Below, piece after piece: positions 1-9,019 of a stretch of 64,000 bases of DNA (position 1 is the first letter of the stretch; every line of letters starts with the position of its first letter). The position numbers and the translations under genes were made by a program. A model generated the notes under the pieces. It was not told where the DNA came from. It did not search any database and saw only the letters and a list, made by a program, of their open reading frames with translations. Origin of the DNA: Rubellimicrobium rubrum (lineage in GTDB: Bacteria; Pseudomonadota; Alphaproteobacteria; Rhodobacterales; Rhodobacteraceae); assembly GCF_006152115.1 (NCBI RefSeq), contig NZ_VDFU01000009.1, positions 86,540-150,539 on the forward strand, given 5' to 3'.

Positions 1-2
1 GC

Positions 3-233
3 GAGGTGCCGGGTCTCTTCGACCAGGGCTGGAACGCGGACGGGACGGCCATGGACTGCGACGAGGGCGAGTTCGGCTTCAACGCCGGGAACTATGCGCA
101 GGACTTCTGCCTGTCGGGTGTCTGGATCGAGGAGTCGGGGGTCGAGCCGCAGAAGCCCTTCATCGCCCAGACCACCGCGCCGACCGACCCCGCCTGCGCG
201 GGGCCGGCGCTGCTGAGCAAGCGGCGACGGTAG
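3..233 (+). CDS. 3' end of an unrecognised gene (partial, runs off the window start)
   Basis: An open frame enters from the left edge and stops at 231-233, giving about 76 C-terminal residues. The sequence is acidic in the first half (Asp/Glu/Gly-rich, two Cys) and ends in a short basic tail (KRRR). The GTG at position 6 is internal, so I treat the gene as truncated by the window rather than starting here. The composition with paired Cys would suit an exported protein, but no family was recognised. It converges on gabT. Confidence 0.5.
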   Translation, partial: EVPGLFDQGWNADGTAMDCDEGEFGFNAGNYAQDFCLSGVWIEESGVEPQKPFIAQTTAPTDPACAGPALLSKRRR

Positions 234-235
234 GG

Positions 236-261
236 GGAGCGGGGATCTTCAGCCCCGCTCC
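236..261. terminator. Hairpin between two convergent genes
   Basis: A perfect 9-bp stem (GGAGCGGGG / CCCCGCTCC) with an 8-nt loop fills the 35-bp gap between the stop of the left-edge gene and the stop of gabT. There is no T-run on either side, so a bidirectional intrinsic terminator is likely from position but not proven. Confidence 0.55.
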
Positions 262-268
262 GACGCCA

Positions 269-1558
269 TCAGGCCGCCTCGGGCAACGCCCGGGCCGCCA
301 GCACCGACTCCTCCAGGATGCCCATCGCCTCGGCAAAGACGTCGTCCGGGATGGTGATCGGAGCCAGGAAGCGGATAACGTTGCCATAGACCCCGCAGGT
401 CAGCAGGATCAGGCCGCGTTTCAACGCCTCAGTCCGCACGCGGTTGGTGAAATCGGCATCCGGCGTGTGGGTGCCGGGCAAGGTGAACTCCGCCGCGACC
501 ATGAACCCCGGCCCACGGACCTCAGCGATCTCGGGCACGCGGTCGCGCAGGGACTCGAGGTGCTGGCGCAGGCGCGATCCCAGGACGTTGGCCCGGTTGC
601 AAAGGTCCTCCTCCTCGATCACGTCGAGGACGGCGTGAGCCGCCGCGATCCCCAGCGGGTTGCCGCCATAGGTGCCCCCAAGGCCGCCGGGGTTGGCCGC
701 GTCCACGATGGAGGCGCGGCCGGTCACCGCCGCGATGGGCAGGCCGCCCCCCAGCCCCTTGGCCATGCAGACGAGGTCCGGGGCCACGTCGTAATGCTCC
801 ATGGCGAAAAGCTTGCCGGTGCGGGCGAAGCCGGTCTGCACCTCGTCCGCGATGAGCACGATGCCGTGGTCGTCGCAAAGCTGGCGCAGGCCGCGCATCA
901 GCTCGGCCGGCGCGGGGTAGAAACCACCCTCGCCCTGCACGGGCTCGAGGATGATCGCGGCGACGCGGGCGGGGTCGAGGTCGGCCTTGAACAGGGCCTT
1001 GATGCCGGCCAGCGCATCGTCGGCGGTGGTTCCATGCAGCGCAACGGGGAAGGGCACGTGGTACACGTCAGGCATCATCGCGCCGAAGCCCGCCTTGTAG
1101 GGCTGGACCTTGCCGGTCAGCGACATGCCCATGAATGTCCGGCCGTGGAAGCCGCCGCCGAAAGCGATCACGGCGCTGCGGCCCGTGGCGTAGCGCGCGA
1201 TCTTGACCGCGTTCTCCACGGCCTCGGCGCCGGTGGTGACGAACAGGGTGCGCTTCTCGAAGTCGCCGGGCACGAGGGCATTCAGCCGCTCGCCCAAGCG
1301 GATGTAGTTCTCGTAAGGCAGCACTTGGTGGCAGGTGTGAGTGAAGCTGTCCAACTGCGCATGGACGGCCGCCATGACCTTGGGATGACGATGGCCCGTG
1401 TTCACTACGGCGATGCCGGCTGCAAAGTCGATGTAGCGGTTGCCCTCGACGTCCCAGACCTCGGCGTTCTCCGCCTTGTCGACATAGATCTGGGTCTGCA
1501 TCCCCACGCCCCGCGCGATGGCGGTCTTGCGGCGCTCGGCGATCTCGGCGTTCTGCAT
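269..1558 (-). CDS. gabT: 4-aminobutyrate--2-oxoglutarate transaminase
   Basis: A class-III PLP-dependent aminotransferase of 429 residues, the usual GabT length. GabT converts GABA and 2-oxoglutarate to succinate semialdehyde and glutamate in the cytoplasm. Visible landmarks are the substrate/PLP pocket TTGAEAVENA near residue 110, FHGRT near 138, the PLP-ring Asp238 in IADEVQTGF, and the Schiff-base Lys267 in CMAKGLGGGLP. The ATG start has a GGAG about 9 nt upstream. It is last in a minus-strand run after zapE (30-bp gap). No gabD partner is present in the window, so a related omega-amino acid substrate cannot be excluded. Confidence 0.88.
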   Translation of the reverse strand: MQNAEIAERRKTAIARGVGMQTQIYVDKAENAEVWDVEGNRYIDFAAGIAVVNTGHRHPKVMAAVHAQLDSFTHTCHQVLPYENYIRLGERLNALVPGDFEKRTLFVTTGAEAVENAVKIARYATGRSAVIAFGGGFHGRTFMGMSLTGKVQPYKAGFGAMMPDVYHVPFPVALHGTTADDALAGIKALFKADLDPARVAAIILEPVQGEGGFYPAPAELMRGLRQLCDDHGIVLIADEVQTGFARTGKLFAMEHYDVAPDLVCMAKGLGGGLPIAAVTGRASIVDAANPGGLGGTYGGNPLGIAAAHAVLDVIEEEDLCNRANVLGSRLRQHLESLRDRVPEIAEVRGPGFMVAAEFTLPGTHTPDADFTNRVRTEALKRGLILLTCGVYGNVIRFLAPITIPDDVFAEAMGILEESVLAARALPEAA

Positions 1559-1588
1559 GGGAATGGGCTCCTTGGGTTGGCGGACCGG

Positions 1589-2689
1589 TTATAGCTTGGT
1601 GGCCGAGGGCTCCGCCACCCCCTGACCTTCGGTCACGCGGCCCCAGTCGGCTGCCTGCATCTCCATGAGGCGGCTTGCGGTGCGGGCGAACTCGAAGCTG
1701 CCCTCGCCTTCGACGTACAGCCTGTCCGGTGAAGCCGCGGCAGAGGCGAACAGCGTCACCCGCGCCTCGTAGAGCGCGTCGATGAGGGTTACGAACCGGC
1801 GGGCCTGATTGAAATTCTCGGAGGACAGGCGTGGGATCTCGTCGATGAGCAGCACGCGGACTGTCCCGGCCAGGGCGAGATAATCGGCGGGCCCCAAGGG
1901 GCGGCCGCAGAGATCGTAGAAGCTCGCGCGCGCCGATCCGTTGTGGAAGGCGGGGATCTCCACGTCGCGGCCATAGACGCGGAGCGTGGCGGGCTTGGCC
2001 TGACCATGGGCCAGGTCGGCCCAAAGGGCGTTCATGGCGGCGCGCGTCTCGGCGTTCACGGGGCAGAAGTAGCGCTGCGAACCGACCAAGCGGCCCTGGC
2101 GGTGATCGGTGGGCGAGGCGAGTTCCACCACCTCGCAGTTCTGCTCGATCATGGTGATGAAGGGCAAGAACAGCGCGCGGTTCAGGCCGTCCTTGTAAAG
2201 GTCCGAGGGCGGCCGGTTCGATGTGGTGAGCAGCGTCACCCCCTGGGACCAGAGGCGCTGGAACAGCCGGCCCAGGATCATCGCGTCAGCGATGTCGGTG
2301 ACCTGCATCTCGTCCAAGGCGAGCAGCCGCGCCTCGACCGCGATCTCATCGGCCACGGGAAGGATGGCGTCCTCGGCCCCGGTTGCACGGACGCGGGCCA
2401 GCGCGGCCTGCACCCATTGCATGAAGGCGTGGAAATGCTGGCGGCGGGTTGGAACCTTACTGCCCAGCGCATCGAGGAAGAGGTCCATCAGCATGGACTT
2501 GCCCCGGCCGACCCCGCCCCAAAGGTAAAGACCGCGCACCGGCTGGGGCTTGCGGAACAGGCCCCGGCGCGGAGGATCCTCGATCTCGGCCTGCAGTCGG
2601 TCGAGATAGGGCAAGAGCGCCCGCTGGGCGCTGTCGGGCTTGAGCCGTCCCTCGCGGGCGCGGCTGTCGTAAAGGCTGGCGACATCCAT
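1589..2689 (-). CDS. zapE: Cell division protein ZapE (AFG1-family ATPase)
   Basis: A 366-residue AFG1/ZapE P-loop ATPase. The Walker A motif is GGVGRGKS near residue 54, followed by LALDEMQVTDIADA (Walker B region) and TTSNRPP (sensor-like), all typical of the family. ZapE associates with the Z-ring and modulates FtsZ. I chose the ATG at 2689 because family homology begins there; the frame is open further upstream but those residues are low-complexity shadow sequence. It lies 40 bp downstream of ackA and 30 bp upstream of gabT. Its place between two metabolic genes looks like operon hitch-hiking rather than a shared function. Confidence 0.85.
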   Translation of the reverse strand: MDVASLYDSRAREGRLKPDSAQRALLPYLDRLQAEIEDPPRRGLFRKPQPVRGLYLWGGVGRGKSMLMDLFLDALGSKVPTRRQHFHAFMQWVQAALARVRATGAEDAILPVADEIAVEARLLALDEMQVTDIADAMILGRLFQRLWSQGVTLLTTSNRPPSDLYKDGLNRALFLPFITMIEQNCEVVELASPTDHRQGRLVGSQRYFCPVNAETRAAMNALWADLAHGQAKPATLRVYGRDVEIPAFHNGSARASFYDLCGRPLGPADYLALAGTVRVLLIDEIPRLSSENFNQARRFVTLIDALYEARVTLFASAAASPDRLYVEGEGSFEFARTASRLMEMQAADWGRVTEGQGVAEPSATKL

Positions 2690-2729
2690 GGCCGGGGGGC
2701 CTACTGCCTGGGACTGGGGAAGGGAAGAC

Positions 2730-3785
2730 TCAGCCCCGCAGGAGCGCGAGGGCATCGGCCGCGATCCGACGCTCCTCCTCGGCTCGAAGGACATGCACGG
2801 GAACCCGGCCCGCCCAGGCGAGCCCTTCGGTGATCCTGTCCCGGACGAGAGCCGAGTTCTCACCGATCCCGCCGGTGAAGGCCAGCGCATCGAGGCCGCC
2901 CATCGCGGCGATGGCCGATCCTGCGTGGCGGATGGCCCAATGGCAGAACAGGTCCACGGCAAAATGCGCCTCCGCGTCGTCGCGGGCCAGGATGGCCGCC
3001 ATGTCCGAGGTCCCCGTCAGAGCGGCAAGGCCGCTGTTCCGGTTGAGCAGTCGGGCGGCCTCCTCCACCCCGTGCAGCTGCGCAATTTCCAGCACCGCCA
3101 TGCCGTCGATGCTGCCCGACCGCGTGCCCATGACGAGGCCATCGAGGGGGGAATATCCCATGGAGGTCGCAACCGACCGCCCATCAAGGATCGCACAAAG
3201 GGAGGCACCATTGCCCAGGTGGAGCGCGAGGAGACGAGGGGGCAGGGGGTCGAGCCGTTCGACTAGGCTTTGGTAGCTGATCCCGTGAAAGCCGTAACGG
3301 CGAATGCCCCGGTCGCGCAATTCGCGCGGGATGGCATAGGCCGTTGCCACCTCGGGGTTCGTGGCGTGGAACGCGGTATCGAAGCTGGCGAACTGCGGCA
3401 GGTCCGGAACGAGCCGTTCCAGCGCCCGAATGCCCGCGAGGTTCCCGGGATTGTGCAGCGGCGCCAGGGGGACGCAGGCTTCGATGTCAGCCATGACATC
3501 GGGCGTCAGGCGAGTCGCGGCGGTGAGCCGCGCGCCACCGTGCACCACGCGATGGGCGGCTGCGCGAAAGCTTTCGGGCGGGTGGTCCTCTCCTCGCAGC
3601 ACGGCGAGGAGGATGCCCAAGGCGGCGGCATGGTCCGAGGCGCGCACGGGCTGGCGGAAGGACCCGAGGGTGAGTTCGCCCACGGCTCCGATCTCGGTGA
3701 CGGCTCCCTTGAGCACCTCCTGCAGGTCGTCGTCGAACAGCGCGACCTTGACCGAGGAGGATCCGGCGTTGACGACCAGGATCAT
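2730..3785 (-). CDS. ackA: Acetate kinase (short form)
   Basis: A 351-residue member of the acetate kinase/ASKHA family, converting acetyl phosphate and ADP to acetate and ATP. The N-terminal phosphate loop VVNAGSSSVK is at residues 4-13; HRVVHGG, the catalytic DTAFHA region, GYRRYGFHG-like GIRRYGFHG, HLGNGAS and FTGGIGEN follow in family order. Classical AckA is near 400 residues, so this is a compact variant. The start overlaps the stop of the upstream pta gene by 4 nt (ATGA), implying translational coupling. In this cluster the likely substrate is the acetyl phosphate released by Xsc. Confidence 0.88.
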   Translation of the reverse strand: MILVVNAGSSSVKVALFDDDLQEVLKGAVTEIGAVGELTLGSFRQPVRASDHAAALGILLAVLRGEDHPPESFRAAAHRVVHGGARLTAATRLTPDVMADIEACVPLAPLHNPGNLAGIRALERLVPDLPQFASFDTAFHATNPEVATAYAIPRELRDRGIRRYGFHGISYQSLVERLDPLPPRLLALHLGNGASLCAILDGRSVATSMGYSPLDGLVMGTRSGSIDGMAVLEIAQLHGVEEAARLLNRNSGLAALTGTSDMAAILARDDAEAHFAVDLFCHWAIRHAGSAIAAMGGLDALAFTGGIGENSALVRDRITEGLAWAGRVPVHVLRAEEERRIAADALALLRG

Positions 3786-4747
3786 GCGGCGACCGCGCGT
3801 CTGGACCGTGCATCCGCGGCGAGGATGGCCCCCAAGGCGGCCGAGGCGATGCGGTCGGGGGCGCCCTGCCCGCGCGAGGTGAGAAGGATGGGCACACGTG
3901 CGCCCATCACCACGCCCGCCGCGCAGGCTGCCATGCCCAGCGACATCAGCTTGAAGAGCGCGTTGCCGGCGTTGATCTCGGGGACGAGGATGATGTCGGC
4001 GCGGCCCGCGACCTGGGACTCCACGCCTTTGATGGCTGCGGCCCGGCGCGACAGGATCAGGTCGAGCGCGAGCGGCCCTTCGACCACGGCCTGTTTCAGA
4101 GCGCCCTTGGCCCAGGCGGCGATTGCGGCGGCCTCTCCCGTGCAGGCGATGGTCGGGGTCACATCCTCGGACGGGGCCAGGATGCCGGCACGGGGCCGTT
4201 CCACCCCCACGAGCCCCGCGAGCCTGACGGCGTGCGCAAGGCAGGCCTGCCGGGTCGCGAGGTCCGGCCTGACGTTGAGAGCGGCATCCGTCAGGAACAG
4301 CGGCCTGTCGGAGTCCGGCATGGTGATATGGAAGACATGGCCGCAAGTCGCGCCCTTGTCCCGCAGCCCCATCGAGGATGGCAAAAGGCCCTTGAGAAAG
4401 GTCGAGGTGTGGATCTGTCCCTTCATGATCGCGTCGGTCTCGCCCGCGACCGCAAGGGCGGCGGCGCGAGGCGCGGCGCTGTCACCGGGCGCGGCAATCA
4501 GGCGGAACGGTCTGATGTCCCAGCCGATCGTCTCGGCGGCGGCGTGGATCTTGATCGGCTCGCCCAAAAGGATCGGCTCGGCCAAGCCCGCCTCGCATGC
4601 TTCGCGCAGTCCTTCGAGCGGCGTAGGCGCTCCGGCGTTGACAAGGGCCACGCGCGGAGGCGGCGCACCCCGTGCCTGCCTAAGGAGGGTGTCGGGCGCA
4701 TGGGGCGTCCTGTTGGACAGAAAGGGATGGTCGTCGATCAGCGACAT
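3782..4747 (-). CDS. pta: Phosphate acetyltransferase (phosphate acyltransferase family)
   Basis: A 321-residue phosphate acetyl/butyryl-transferase, the short form that accompanies xsc. It transfers the acetyl group from acetyl phosphate to CoA, releasing acetyl-CoA for central metabolism. Supporting segments are the N-terminal VALVNAG, the MKGQIHTS substrate region near residue 112, the TDAALNVRPD segment, and the C-terminal ADIILVPEINAGN and GAxxPILLTSRG motifs. The ATG at 4747 is preceded by GGGAG at good spacing; a longer upstream frame carries no homology. It overlaps ackA by 4 nt and follows the TauE-type gene by 28 bp. Butyrate-specific activity cannot be excluded from sequence alone. 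Confidence 0.85.
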   Translation of the reverse strand: MSLIDDHPFLSNRTPHAPDTLLRQARGAPPPRVALVNAGAPTPLEGLREACEAGLAEPILLGEPIKIHAAAETIGWDIRPFRLIAAPGDSAAPRAAALAVAGETDAIMKGQIHTSTFLKGLLPSSMGLRDKGATCGHVFHITMPDSDRPLFLTDAALNVRPDLATRQACLAHAVRLAGLVGVERPRAGILAPSEDVTPTIACTGEAAAIAAWAKGALKQAVVEGPLALDLILSRRAAAIKGVESQVAGRADIILVPEINAGNALFKLMSLGMAACAAGVVMGARVPILLTSRGQGAPDRIASAALGAILAADARSRRAVAA

Positions 4748-4775
4748 GGAAGTCTCCCGGCGGGTCGGGCCAGAG

Positions 4776-5516
4776 CTAGAGCGCGGCGCGGAGCAGGCCA
4801 AGCGTCGCCAGGCCCATGAGCGTCAGGATAGCGAAGCGGCGGAACTCCTCGGGCGGGGCGGCCAGAAAGCGGCGGGAGCCGAGATGCAGTCCCAGGAGCA
4901 TGAGCGGTAGTCCCAGCGCCGTCAGCGCAAAGGTGGAGCGATCGATCAGGCCCTGCCAAGCCATCACCGGAAAGGTGTAAAGGTCGAGAAGCGCGAAGTA
5001 GGCGACCAGCGTGGCGCGGAAGGCGGCCGCCGGGATCGGCTGGGCGGCAAAGAAGGCGGCCACCGGCAGCCCGCCCACCGCCGCGCCGTTCGCAAGGCCG
5101 GACACCAGGCCCACCCCCAGGTGCGGCGCCGTCCCGGCCGGCCGGTCGAGCCGCCAGCCGCGCAGCATCACCGCCCCCATGAGAAGCACCCAGCCCGCCA
5201 CAACCGCGCGGGCCAGATCCGGCCCCATGGCCGCGACCGCGCGCACCCCCAGCGGCACCCCCACCAGGCAACCCGCGAACAACAGGCCGACGCGGCGCAC
5301 ATCGATGGAGCCGCGGATGCTGGCCCATTGCGGGGCCGTCAGCACGAGGTCGCAAAGCAGAACCGCCGGCACCAAAGACACCGGGTCCATGGCGAGGGCT
5401 GCGCCCGAAATCACCAGGGCCGAGAAGCCAAAGCCCGAATAGCCGCGCACGACGGCCGCGCCAAAGACTACCAGCGCGAGCCAGCCCCAGCCGATGGGCC
5501 CGAGGTCGGGTAGCAT
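4776..5516 (-). CDS. tauE: Sulfite exporter, TauE/SafE family membrane protein
   Basis: A 246-residue polytopic inner-membrane protein with about seven to eight hydrophobic segments. It has the family N-terminal GYSGFGFSALVISG motif (residues about 25-38) and a second half repeating the pattern (SGLANGAAVGGLPVAAFF). TauE/SafE proteins export sulfite or organosulfur anions. It starts 2 bp after the xsc stop, which makes coupled translation likely and fits removal of the sulfite made by Xsc. The family is functionally broad, so the sulfite assignment rests mainly on context. Confidence 0.8.
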   Translation of the reverse strand: MLPDLGPIGWGWLALVVFGAAVVRGYSGFGFSALVISGAALAMDPVSLVPAVLLCDLVLTAPQWASIRGSIDVRRVGLLFAGCLVGVPLGVRAVAAMGPDLARAVVAGWVLLMGAVMLRGWRLDRPAGTAPHLGVGLVSGLANGAAVGGLPVAAFFAAQPIPAAAFRATLVAYFALLDLYTFPVMAWQGLIDRSTFALTALGLPLMLLGLHLGSRRFLAAPPEEFRRFAILTLMGLATLGLLRAAL

Positions 5517-5518
5517 TC

Positions 5519-7276
5519 TCAGACCGCCATGTCGGCGGCATCGATCCCTGCAATAGCGACAGGCTTCTTCATCGCGTCGCGGCGGAAGGGTTCGCCCAGT
5601 TCCTGGTTGATGAGGGCTTCGATCAGGGTAGTCCGGCCGTGCTCCATCTGGTCGCGGATGGCGGTGCGAAGGACCTCTGTCAACTCATCCATGGTCCGGG
5701 CCACCACGCCTTGGAGGCCGCAGGCTTGGGCGATGCCGGCGTAGGACACGCGGTCGCTCAGCTCCGTGCCGACGAAGTTGTCGTCGTACCAGAGGGTGGA
5801 GTTCCGCTTTTCCGCCCCCCACTGGTAGTTGCGAAAGACGACCATGGTGATGGCGGGCCATTCGGGGCGGCCGATGGCGGTCAGTTCGTTGACCGCGATG
5901 CCGAAGGCGCCGTCGCCCGCGAAGCCCACGACGGGCACGTCGGGCCGCCCGATCTTGGCGCCGACGATAGCGGGAAGGCCGTAGCCGCAGGGGCCGAAGA
6001 GGCCGGGGGCGAGGTACTTCCGACCTTCCTCGAAGCTCGGGTAGGCGTTGCCGATGGCGCAGTTGTTGCCAATGTCGGAGGAAATGATGGCCTCGCGCGG
6101 GAGCGCGGCCTGAATCGCGCGCCACGCCATGCGGGGGCTCATCCAGTCGGGCTTGGCCGCACGGGCGCGGGCGTTCCAGCTGGTGCCGGGGTCGTCGTCC
6201 TCGTGGTCCATGGAGGCAAGCTGCTGGGCCCAGGCGGACTTGACCTGCGCAATGCGCCCCAAGCGGTCGCGGTCGGGCTCCCGCTCCGGCAGGCGCTGCA
6301 ACAGGCCCTCGGCGACGAGACCCGCGTCGCCGACGATGCCCACGCTGACCTGCTTGGTCAGGCCGATGCGGGACGGGTTCATGTCCACCTGGATGATGGC
6401 CGCGTTCTTGGGCCAGTAGTCGATGCCGTAGCCGGGCAGCGTCGAGAAGGGATTGAGGCGGGTGCCGAGGGCGAGGACGACGTCGGCCTCGGCGATCAAC
6501 TCCATGGCGGCCTTGGAGCCGTTGTAGCCGAGCGGGCCCGCGAAGAGGGGGTGCGAGCCGGGGAAGGCGTCGTTGTGCTGGTAGCCGACGCAGACCGGCG
6601 CCGAGAGACGTTCCGCGAGCCGTGCGGTGGCGGGAATGGCGTTCGACAGCACCACGCCCGCGCCGTTCAGGATCACGGGGCGCTTTGCGGAGGCGAGGAG
6701 GCTGGCGGCTTCGTCGAGGGCCTGCGCGCCGCCCGAAGGCCGCTCGAAGTCAAGGATCGGCGGCAGGGTCACGTCGATCTCGCGGCTCCAGAAGTCGCGG
6801 GGGATGTTGATCTGGGCGGGGGCGGAGTGGCGCCTGGCGTTCTGGATGACTCGGGCCAGCACCTCGGCGATCCGGGCGGGGTCGCGGACCTCCTCCTGGT
6901 AGGCGACCATGTCGCGGAAGAGAGCCATCTGCTCCACCTCCTGGAAACCGCCCTGGCCGATGGTGCGGTTCGCGGCCTGCGGCGTCACCACGAGGAGCGG
7001 CGTGTGGTTCCAGTAGGCGGTCTTCACGGCGGTCACGAGGTTGGTGATGCCGGGGCCGTTCTGGGCGATCATCAAGCTCATCCGGCCCGAGGCGCGGGTG
7101 TAGCCGTCGGCCATCATCCCGCCCGATCCTTCGTGCGCGCAGTCCCAGAAGCGGATGCCGGCGCGCGGGAACAAATCCGAGATAGGCATGAAGGCCGAGC
7201 CGATGATCCCGAAGGCTTCGCGGATGCCGTGGGCCTGGAGGGTCTTGACGAAGGCTTCTTCGGTGGTGAGGCGCAT
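5519..7276 (-). CDS. xsc: Sulfoacetaldehyde acetyltransferase
   Basis: A 585-residue ThDP-dependent enzyme that converts sulfoacetaldehyde and phosphate to acetyl phosphate and sulfite. The acetolactate-synthase-like fold is clear: an N-terminal pyrimidine-binding domain with EEAFVKTLQ and AHEGSGGMMADG (conserved Glu near residue 49), a central domain, and a C-terminal ThDP domain with GDGAFG and a downstream NN-type Mg site (FRNYQWG). Xsc-specific features include FIIGSAF-like FGIIGSAFMP and the C-terminal KRNSTLWYDDNFVGTEL. The ATG has AAGGGG upstream. It is followed 2 bp later by the exporter gene and preceded by tpa after 163 bp. Confidence 0.95.
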   Translation of the reverse strand: MRLTTEEAFVKTLQAHGIREAFGIIGSAFMPISDLFPRAGIRFWDCAHEGSGGMMADGYTRASGRMSLMIAQNGPGITNLVTAVKTAYWNHTPLLVVTPQAANRTIGQGGFQEVEQMALFRDMVAYQEEVRDPARIAEVLARVIQNARRHSAPAQINIPRDFWSREIDVTLPPILDFERPSGGAQALDEAASLLASAKRPVILNGAGVVLSNAIPATARLAERLSAPVCVGYQHNDAFPGSHPLFAGPLGYNGSKAAMELIAEADVVLALGTRLNPFSTLPGYGIDYWPKNAAIIQVDMNPSRIGLTKQVSVGIVGDAGLVAEGLLQRLPEREPDRDRLGRIAQVKSAWAQQLASMDHEDDDPGTSWNARARAAKPDWMSPRMAWRAIQAALPREAIISSDIGNNCAIGNAYPSFEEGRKYLAPGLFGPCGYGLPAIVGAKIGRPDVPVVGFAGDGAFGIAVNELTAIGRPEWPAITMVVFRNYQWGAEKRNSTLWYDDNFVGTELSDRVSYAGIAQACGLQGVVARTMDELTEVLRTAIRDQMEHGRTTLIEALINQELGEPFRRDAMKKPVAIAGIDAADMAV

Positions 7277-7368
7277 GGGGGTCCCTTGGATCGTTGCACG
7301 GGACCATAGACGAGCCGTCCGGCCCGTTGCCAGAGGGAGCGCGCCGGACGCCTTTCCCTTCCGGGACC

Positions 7369-7396
7369 GTCAGCCGACCCGCATGGACCGGCTGAC
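7369..7396. repeat. Inverted repeat in the tpa-xsc gap
   Basis: A perfect 8-bp inverted repeat (GTCAGCCG / CGGCTGAC) separated by 12 nt lies in the 163-bp gap between tpa and xsc. It could be a transcript hairpin or an operator half-site pair. No T-run follows on the minus strand, so it is not called a terminator. The rest of the gap shows nothing I recognise except the xsc ribosome-binding site. Confidence 0.4.
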
Positions 7397-7439
7397 AGAT
7401 GTCTTGGCTATGCCGGGGGCAGCCTGCCCTCTCCCCAGG

Positions 7440-8828
7440 TCAGGCCGATCCCACCACCTTCGTGATCGCCGCGTCCACCGCAGCCACCACCTGATCCAGA
7501 TCGTCCGGCGTCGCGATCAGCGCGGGCGCGAAGAGCAGGGTGTTGTTGAACCCCGGCATGGAGCGGTTGGACGCGCCGATGATGACGCCTTGGGCCATGC
7601 AGTCGACGACGATGGCCTGGACCTTCTTCTCCTCCAAGGGCTCGCGCGTGGCGCGGTCGGCCACCAGCTCGGCCCCCTGGAACAGGCCCATGCCGCGCAC
7701 CTCGCCAATGACGGCGTGCTTGTCCATCAGCTCGTGCAGCTTGCCCGACAGGTAGTCGCCCATGCGGGCGGAGTTGCCGAGAAGATCCTCTTCCTCGGTG
7801 ATCGACAAAACCTCCAGCGCTGCCGCCGGGCCCGCCGTGCAGCCGCCGAAAGTCGAGATGTCGCGGAAGTAGCCGAGCTTGTCCGTGTCGTCCTTGAACA
7901 TCTCGAACACACTCTCGGTCGTGACGCAGCAGGAGATGGCGGCATAGCCCGAGGCCACGCCCTTGGCCATGGTCACGATGTCGGGCTGGATGCCGAACTG
8001 CTGGTAGCCGAACCAGGTGCCGGTGCGGCCAAAGCCGCAGACGACCTCGTCGATGTGGAGGAGGATGTCGTACTTGCGGCACAACTCCTGCACGCGTTCC
8101 CAGTAGCCCTTGGGCGGGACGATGATGCCGCCACCCGCCGTGATGGGTTCGAGGCAGAGGCAGCCGATGGTGTCGGGGCCTTCGCGGAGGATCACCTCCT
8201 CGATCTGGGCGGCGGCGCGTTCGCCGTAGCCTTCGCCCGCGAGATCCCCGGCGCGGTATTCGAGGCAATGGGGCACCTGCACGAAGCCCGGGGCGAAGGG
8301 CCCGTACTGGGCGTTCCGCTCCTGCTGGCCGCCGGCGGACAGGGCGGCGAGCGTTGTGCCGTGGTAGTCGCGGTCGCGGTAGAGGATCTTGTACTTCTTG
8401 CCGCCGTGATGCTTGTGGGCGATCTGGCGGATCATCTTCCAGGCCTTCTCGTTGGCCTCTGAGCCGCTGTTCGCGTAATAAACGCGGCTCAGGCCCGGCA
8501 TCTTTTCGATCAGGCGCTCCGCGAACAGCGCGCCGGGGATAGTGCCCGAGGCGCCGGCGAAGAAGCACATCTTCATGATCTGGTCGCGCACGGCGTTGGC
8601 GATGCGTTCGCGCCCATAGCCCACGTTCACCGTCCAGACGCCCCCGGACACGGCGTCCACATGCTCCTTGCCCTTGATGTCCCAGACGCGCAGGCCGCGG
8701 CCTTCGACGATGATGCGGGGGTCCACCGTCTCGAAGGGCTTGTGCTGGATCAGGTGGTGCCAGACATGGGCCCGGTCGGCCTCGATGACGGCGCGGGGGT
8801 CGTTGCTGCGGTCGTAGAGCGTGTCCAT
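7440..8828 (-). CDS. tpa: Taurine--pyruvate aminotransferase
   Basis: A 462-residue class-III aminotransferase that moves the amino group of taurine to pyruvate, giving sulfoacetaldehyde and L-alanine. Landmarks are VYYANSGSEANE (PLP phosphate region, about 117-128), DYHGTT, HIDEVVCGFGRTG (PLP Asp260) and the PLP lysine Lys289 in VTMAKGVASGY. I chose the ATG at 8828 (MDTLYDRSND) because homology starts there and AGAGG lies upstream; an in-frame ATG 63 nt earlier is less likely. It is the first minus-strand gene and is divergent from tauA. Local synteny with xsc and tauABC makes the taurine substrate secure. Confidence 0.93.
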   Translation of the reverse strand: MDTLYDRSNDPRAVIEADRAHVWHHLIQHKPFETVDPRIIVEGRGLRVWDIKGKEHVDAVSGGVWTVNVGYGRERIANAVRDQIMKMCFFAGASGTIPGALFAERLIEKMPGLSRVYYANSGSEANEKAWKMIRQIAHKHHGGKKYKILYRDRDYHGTTLAALSAGGQQERNAQYGPFAPGFVQVPHCLEYRAGDLAGEGYGERAAAQIEEVILREGPDTIGCLCLEPITAGGGIIVPPKGYWERVQELCRKYDILLHIDEVVCGFGRTGTWFGYQQFGIQPDIVTMAKGVASGYAAISCCVTTESVFEMFKDDTDKLGYFRDISTFGGCTAGPAAALEVLSITEEEDLLGNSARMGDYLSGKLHELMDKHAVIGEVRGMGLFQGAELVADRATREPLEEKKVQAIVVDCMAQGVIIGASNRSMPGFNNTLLFAPALIATPDDLDQVVAAVDAAITKVVGSA

Positions 8829-9019
8829 CGGGCGGCCTCTGGGAAATGGCGTGATCCCGGGCATCCTGCCTGCGCGGCAGGCGGCCTTCAACCCCGGGGT
8901 GGCTTGCCTCTAGTATCACGAGCGGGTTTGTCGTCTTTTTTCGCGAAAGGGGCTTTTCGACCCAGGGGAAACCGTGCTGATCTCCGCCCGGCTGACAGGC
9001 CCAACGCAGGGAGACGGGA
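8829..9019. promoter_or_regulatory. Divergent tpa / tauA promoter region
   Basis: This 191-bp gap separates the catabolic genes (minus) from the transporter genes (plus) and must hold both promoters. An AT-richer patch at about 8926-8950 contains TTTTTT and is the best core-promoter candidate. I looked for the CTGGAC-type direct repeats bound by the MocR regulator TauR and did not find a convincing pair. No tauR gene lies in the window. Confidence 0.5.

Noticed and set aside
8829..9019. Possible TauR binding site
   Set aside because: No convincing pair of CTGGAC-type direct repeats was found, and no tauR gene is in the window.
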